A DNA stretch of 64,000 nt, taken from contig JAEZHF010000072.1 in assembly GCA_023416745.1 (NCBI GenBank), forward strand, positions 7,329 through 71,328, given 5' to 3'. Position numbers and translations under genes: made by a program. Each line of letters begins with the position of its first letter. Within the stretch, counting starts at the first letter, position 1. Positions 61,092-64,000 of this stretch are shown here, piece by piece. Source of the DNA: Bacillota bacterium (GTDB lineage Bacteria > Bacillota > Clostridia > Christensenellales > SZUA-584). Below the pieces are notes generated by a model that was given only the letters and a program-made list of their open reading frames with translations, was not told the origin of the DNA and made no database searches.

Positions 61092-62099
61092 ATGCCTGAA
61101 TTTATACCATCCCGTGTTTATGTGGAAAAAGGCTGTGACAATTACTCCCTGGGGCGGATACTCACAGATAAATATCGCTCAATGGGAATTGAAGTGATCC
61201 CCATTGAAGACCATAACAAAATACCTGAATTGCGTGAGAGGCCGGATGCCGATTTTCCAAAACTCAAACAATACCTGGTATTGGGCATACGCAAGTCTCT
61301 GACTCATCAACGTAACAACAAGACATCTGATTTTCTGGTGCCGTATACGTCATCCGGCTGCAGCGCGATGTGCCTGTACTGCTACCTTGTCTGCACATAC
61401 TATAAAAGCGCTTATCTGCGGGTGTTTGTGAATCGCGTCCAGATGATGGAGAAGCTAAAGAGATCGGCAGAAAAGTATCCTGGCAGTGTGTTTGAAATTG
61501 GCAGCAACTCTGATCTGGTGCTGGAGAATTCGGTCAGCGGCAGTCTGGAATGGACCATCGAGCAATTCGCGGACGTTCAGAATGCCCGACTGACATTGCC
61601 CACCAAGTTTGACATGGTGGATTCCCTGCTGTCGCTGAAACACGGCCACAATGTGACCATACGAATGAGCTTGAACCCGGAAAATATCATCCGCCGTGTT
61701 GAATTCGGTACGTCGCGCCTGGATCAGCGTATTGAAGCGCTCAACAAGCTGTACCGAGCCGGATACGACGTCGGTATACTCGTTGCACCGATTATACTGC
61801 TGGATGGCTTTGAAGAGATGTATGAGGGGCTGTTTAAAAGAATGGCTGAGGGGATCGATTCGCAGATACTGCGCGGCGTACCGCTCGAACTCATATTTAT
61901 GACGTACGGTATGACAACCAAACAGATCAATGAGCAGGCATTTCCCGGTGCAGTACCCCTCTACAACAAAGAGAATATGGCGTTCTGCGGACGTGCCCGT
62001 TACGGATATAAGCAGCCAGCAAAGGCGGAAGTATCGGAATTCCTCAAGGAGCGCATCGCCTATTGGCTGCCTGAAGCGCATATTGCTTATATCGTGTAA
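61092..62099 (+). CDS. splB: Spore photoproduct lyase
   Basis: 335-residue radical SAM DNA-repair enzyme. CxxxCxxC cluster motif C90-SAM-C94-LY-C97, then the FEIGSNSDLV stretch (134-143), and conserved C-terminal HGHNVTIRMSLNPE and GTSRLDQRIEAL. It reverses the thymine dimer SP in germinating spores, so the organism probably sporulates. The Cys that donates H in Bacillus (FEASC) is Ser 138 here. Weak ribosome site (ACGGACGGA); ATG 61092 fits better than TTG 61086. Confidence 0.93.
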   Translation: MPEFIPSRVYVEKGCDNYSLGRILTDKYRSMGIEVIPIEDHNKIPELRERPDADFPKLKQYLVLGIRKSLTHQRNNKTSDFLVPYTSSGCSAMCLYCYLVCTYYKSAYLRVFVNRVQMMEKLKRSAEKYPGSVFEIGSNSDLVLENSVSGSLEWTIEQFADVQNARLTLPTKFDMVDSLLSLKHGHNVTIRMSLNPENIIRRVEFGTSRLDQRIEALNKLYRAGYDVGILVAPIILLDGFEEMYEGLFKRMAEGIDSQILRGVPLELIFMTYGMTTKQINEQAFPGAVPLYNKENMAFCGRARYGYKQPAKAEVSEFLKERIAYWLPEAHIAYIV

Positions 62100-62128
62100 A
62101 AAAGCTTTTGGTGCAGCCCCGTTTCGTA

Positions 62129-62134
62129 TATAAT
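62129..62134 (+). promoter_or_regulatory. Probable -10 of rlmD, leaderless start
   Basis: TATAAT lies 6 bases before the ATG at 62141. The -35 is weak (TTTTGG at 17 or TTGGTG at 15). No ribosome site is visible. Confidence 0.5.
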
Positions 62135-62140
62135 GCCGTT

Positions 62141-63499
62141 ATGGAGATACTGAAGAAAAACGATGTAACGGAGATCACGATAGATGATCTGACGGTAGAA
62201 GGAGCGGGCATAGGCCGTTGCGAGGGCATGGCGGTATTTGTCCCGCGCGCCCTCCCGGGCGAAACGGTGGCGGTGAAGATCATCAAGATAAACAAAAACT
62301 ATGCCGTGGGGCGGTTACTGAACATTTCAACACCATCCGATACGCGCGTGAAACCTTTTTGCCCGGTTTTCGAGAGGTGCGGGGGCTGTACGCTGCAGCA
62401 CCTCTCATACGAGGCTCAACTGGCATATAAAAGCCGCTATGTGCAGCAATGCTTCAAACGCATCGGTGGCATTGAAATAGAATCACCAGAAATCCAGCCA
62501 TGCGAGAATACCCGTGACTACCGCAATAAAGCATCATTCCCCGTGGCCGGAGAAACAGGGCGGGCGCGTGCTGGTTTCTTTACGCCGCACAGCCATGATC
62601 TGATCGTTTGCGACTGCCCGATACAGAAACCAGAAATCAATGCGGTTAAAAACGCCGTGATCAGTTGGGCTAACGAAAACAATATTCCGCCTTACAATGA
62701 AGAAACGGGCAGAGGAGTACTACGCCATATTGTGACGCGACAAAGCTCGAACGGCAGTGTGATGGCGGGCATCGTGGTGCGCGAAATGCTGGATGAGCGA
62801 TTGCTCACAGAAGCGATAAAAAGCCTCCCGAATATCAAAAGCGTCGTTGTCAATCATAACCGCGAGAAGGGCAATGCGATACTGGGGCGAGATACGCGTG
62901 TTATAGACGGAGACGCGACCATCAGTGAAGTGTATAACGGCCTGACGTTTCGCGCGGCTCTGCAAAGCTTTCTGCAGGTGAACCATGCTCAGTCAGAAAA
63001 GCTTTATAATATAGCGCTGGAGTTTGCGGACATCAATAGAGATGATACAGTTTTCGATTTGTTCTGCGGCATTGGAACAATCTCACTGTTGGCCGCACGT
63101 CAAGCAGGCAGAGTGCTGGGCATTGAGTACGAACTGAGTGCCGTGAATAATGCCGTGGAGAACGCACGGCTGAACGGCATTGACAATGTGCAATTTCTCG
63201 CAGGTGATGCGGGAGAACTACTGAAAACGGGAGTCAACACCGCCGGAAAACCGGACATCGTGATACTTGACCCGCCCCGCAAGGGTTGCGATGCGTCGGT
63301 GCTCGAAGGCATAGCGGCGACTGCGCCTAAGCGCATTGTTTACGTGTCCTGCAACCCCGCCACGCTTGCACGTGACGCGGCAATACTCTGTGCTGGAGGA
63401 TATGAAGTAAAGGCTGTGAAGGCTGTGGACATGTTCCCCCATACCACGCACGTTGAGAGCGTGGTATTGATGTCAAGGGTGGAGAAGTGGCTGTGTTAA
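62141..63499 (+). CDS. rlmD: 23S rRNA (uracil-5-)-methyltransferase RlmD-type
   Basis: 452-residue RumA/TrmA-family enzyme using SAM to form 5-methyluridine. Iron-sulfur Cys appear in CPVFERCGGC (about 74-83) and further at CDCP; a TRAM domain occupies the N-terminus. SAM motif FDLFCGIGT (about 307), and the catalytic Cys in VSCNPATLARD (about 408). The usual site is U747 or U1939 of 23S rRNA; which one is uncertain. ATG 62141 has no ribosome site but lies just after a TATAAT. A longer in-frame start (62108) is less likely. Confidence 0.88.
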   Translation: MEILKKNDVTEITIDDLTVEGAGIGRCEGMAVFVPRALPGETVAVKIIKINKNYAVGRLLNISTPSDTRVKPFCPVFERCGGCTLQHLSYEAQLAYKSRYVQQCFKRIGGIEIESPEIQPCENTRDYRNKASFPVAGETGRARAGFFTPHSHDLIVCDCPIQKPEINAVKNAVISWANENNIPPYNEETGRGVLRHIVTRQSSNGSVMAGIVVREMLDERLLTEAIKSLPNIKSVVVNHNREKGNAILGRDTRVIDGDATISEVYNGLTFRAALQSFLQVNHAQSEKLYNIALEFADINRDDTVFDLFCGIGTISLLAARQAGRVLGIEYELSAVNNAVENARLNGIDNVQFLAGDAGELLKTGVNTAGKPDIVILDPPRKGCDASVLEGIAATAPKRIVYVSCNPATLARDAAILCAGGYEVKAVKAVDMFPHTTHVESVVLMSRVEKWLC

Positions 63500-63951
63500 T
63501 AAGCCTTTAATAAAGGGATTTATGGGTTTTAGAGTCGGAATTCGGTGCTTAAAGATAGGTATTATCGCATCGTGGGAACATGTCCAAGAGGCTGGATTTG
63601 AAGCCTACAAATCAATTAAGATGGTCGGTCGTTTGGTACAGAGCAGATTAGATGTCATTGTTCGTGAGTGGTCGATTTAGATGGTTTTTTTTAGGTTTGT
63701 GTGGTCAGAATTGATTCTTACGGTTAATATTTGAATAATAGACTAACCAACATGAAAGAAAAATGATAAAATGATAATTAGCAATTGCGAGAATTGTTGT
63801 CCGATAGACCATTGAATTTCGTAGTAGGTGTTTGCAAGATCATCAGCGACTGATGGAATGATGAATATGACCATCGGGAGCGTGTTAGAATTTTAGACAA
63901 TCTGCTAAGATGGAAAGAGCGAAAGAATGCGCAGAAATCGGAGGCAGAAAA
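63500..63951. other. Gene-poor stretch before the IS
   Basis: This 450-base gap holds a weak 52-codon ORF (63522-63680). From about 63680 onward the sequence is AT-richer, lacks plausible genes, and leads to the probable IS end. Confidence 0.5.
63522..63680 (+). CDS. Doubtful 52-residue ORF
   Basis: ATG behind AAAGGG, ends TAG at 63678-63680. Product (FRVGIRCLKIG, then a helical part ending VIVREWSI) matches nothing I know. Could be a gene fragment. Confidence 0.25.
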   Translation: MGFRVGIRCLKIGIIASWEHVQEAGFEAYKSIKMVGRLVQSRLDVIVREWSI

Positions 63952-64000
63952 ATGGGAGAATACAGAAAGAAATACGATGAAGACTTCAAGAAAAATGCGG
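63952..64000 (+). mobile_element. Start of an IS3-like transposase OrfA (runs off edge)
   Basis: ATG 63952 behind CGGAGG encodes MGEYRKKYDEDFKKNA, the opening typical of IS3-family OrfA proteins (compare YDEEFK.. NAV). Only 16 codons remain. The left IS end probably lies at about 63860-63900, where the sequence CGGGAGCGTGTTAGAATTTTAG occurs in part; no inverted repeat can be proven without the other end. Confidence 0.6.

Noticed and set aside
1..64000. CRISPR arrays, tRNA or rRNA genes
   Set aside because: No regularly spaced short repeats and no cloverleaf-like GGTTCGAATCC sequence with matching acceptor stem were found by reading.

Overview
The window is 64 kb of a spore-forming, low-oxygen member of the Firmicutes, most likely class Clostridia. 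The evidence is a spore photoproduct lyase, a T-box leader on valS, a TRAP (mtrB) regulator, strong AGGAGG-type ribosome sites, sigma-A promoters, and RecQ, DnaE, TadA and RlmD proteins of Firmicute type. Genus cannot be fixed from the sequence. Genes are dense, on both strands, and mostly in short operons. No rRNA, tRNA or CRISPR array was found. The only mobile element is the first codons of a probable IS3-type transposase running off the right edge.

Layout. 0-3.4 kb: trpS, a HAD phosphatase, a Gly/Cys-rich 80-residue protein and rmuC. 3.5-4.4 kb: a DUF2975-like membrane protein, a YozG-like HTH protein and an unlisted acidic 35-residue peptide. 4.4-10.3 kb: a compact flavin-based extracellular electron transfer (FLEET)-like locus: ApbE flavin transferase, a tandem-repeat flavinylated-type lipoprotein, a type II NADH dehydrogenase with a C-terminal membrane domain, and a polyprenyl diphosphate synthase. 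10.3-16.4 kb: creatininase-like protein, a two-part SDR, ferritin, cold-shock protein, GNAT acetyltransferase, metallophosphoesterase and an ABC importer without its binding protein. 16.5-22.8 kb: dnaE, recQ, mtrB (TRAP), a small protein and a thioesterase-fold protein. 22.8-31.3 kb: NagD-like phosphatase, SDR, two tandem patatins (one apparently dead), DeoR regulator, tadA, a degenerate GGDEF/HD-GYP protein, a medium-chain dehydrogenase and a TIM-barrel isomerase. 31.4-37.7 kb: a CoA-disulfide-reductase-like enzyme with an ArsR regulator and a LOR/SDH-domain protein, a lipoprotein, a YfcC-type carrier and a WYL regulator.

37.7-48.1 kb (minus strand) is a complete Gram-positive type IV pilus cluster: pilB, pilT, pilC, major pilin, pilD, two minor prepilins, a PilX-like protein with a long Gly-rich predicted beta-solenoid, pilM, pilN and pilO. 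48.2-50.8 kb holds a lipoprotein, a DUF3810-like membrane metalloprotease and a PrsW-like protease. 50.9-55 kb is the T-box-controlled valS-folC pair. 55.1-60.3 kb is a 2-oxoacid (probably pyruvate) dehydrogenase operon in the order E2-E3-E1, with E1 alpha and beta fused. 60.4-61 kb is the tail of a decayed ABC permease. Spore photoproduct lyase, an RlmD-type rRNA methyltransferase and the IS edge close the window.

Recurring oddities: several enzymes have lost key catalytic residues (second patatin, GGDEF/HD-GYP protein, rhodanese domain, thioesterase fold, splB Cys donor). Two genes (a lipoprotein and pilC) appear to start at AUA/AUU or to carry start-region mutations. Two RNA-modification genes (tadA, rlmD) look leaderless. 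The FLEET-like locus is the most coherent accessory system here. All start corrections below rest on visible ribosome sites; all functions are by motif recognition without database searches.
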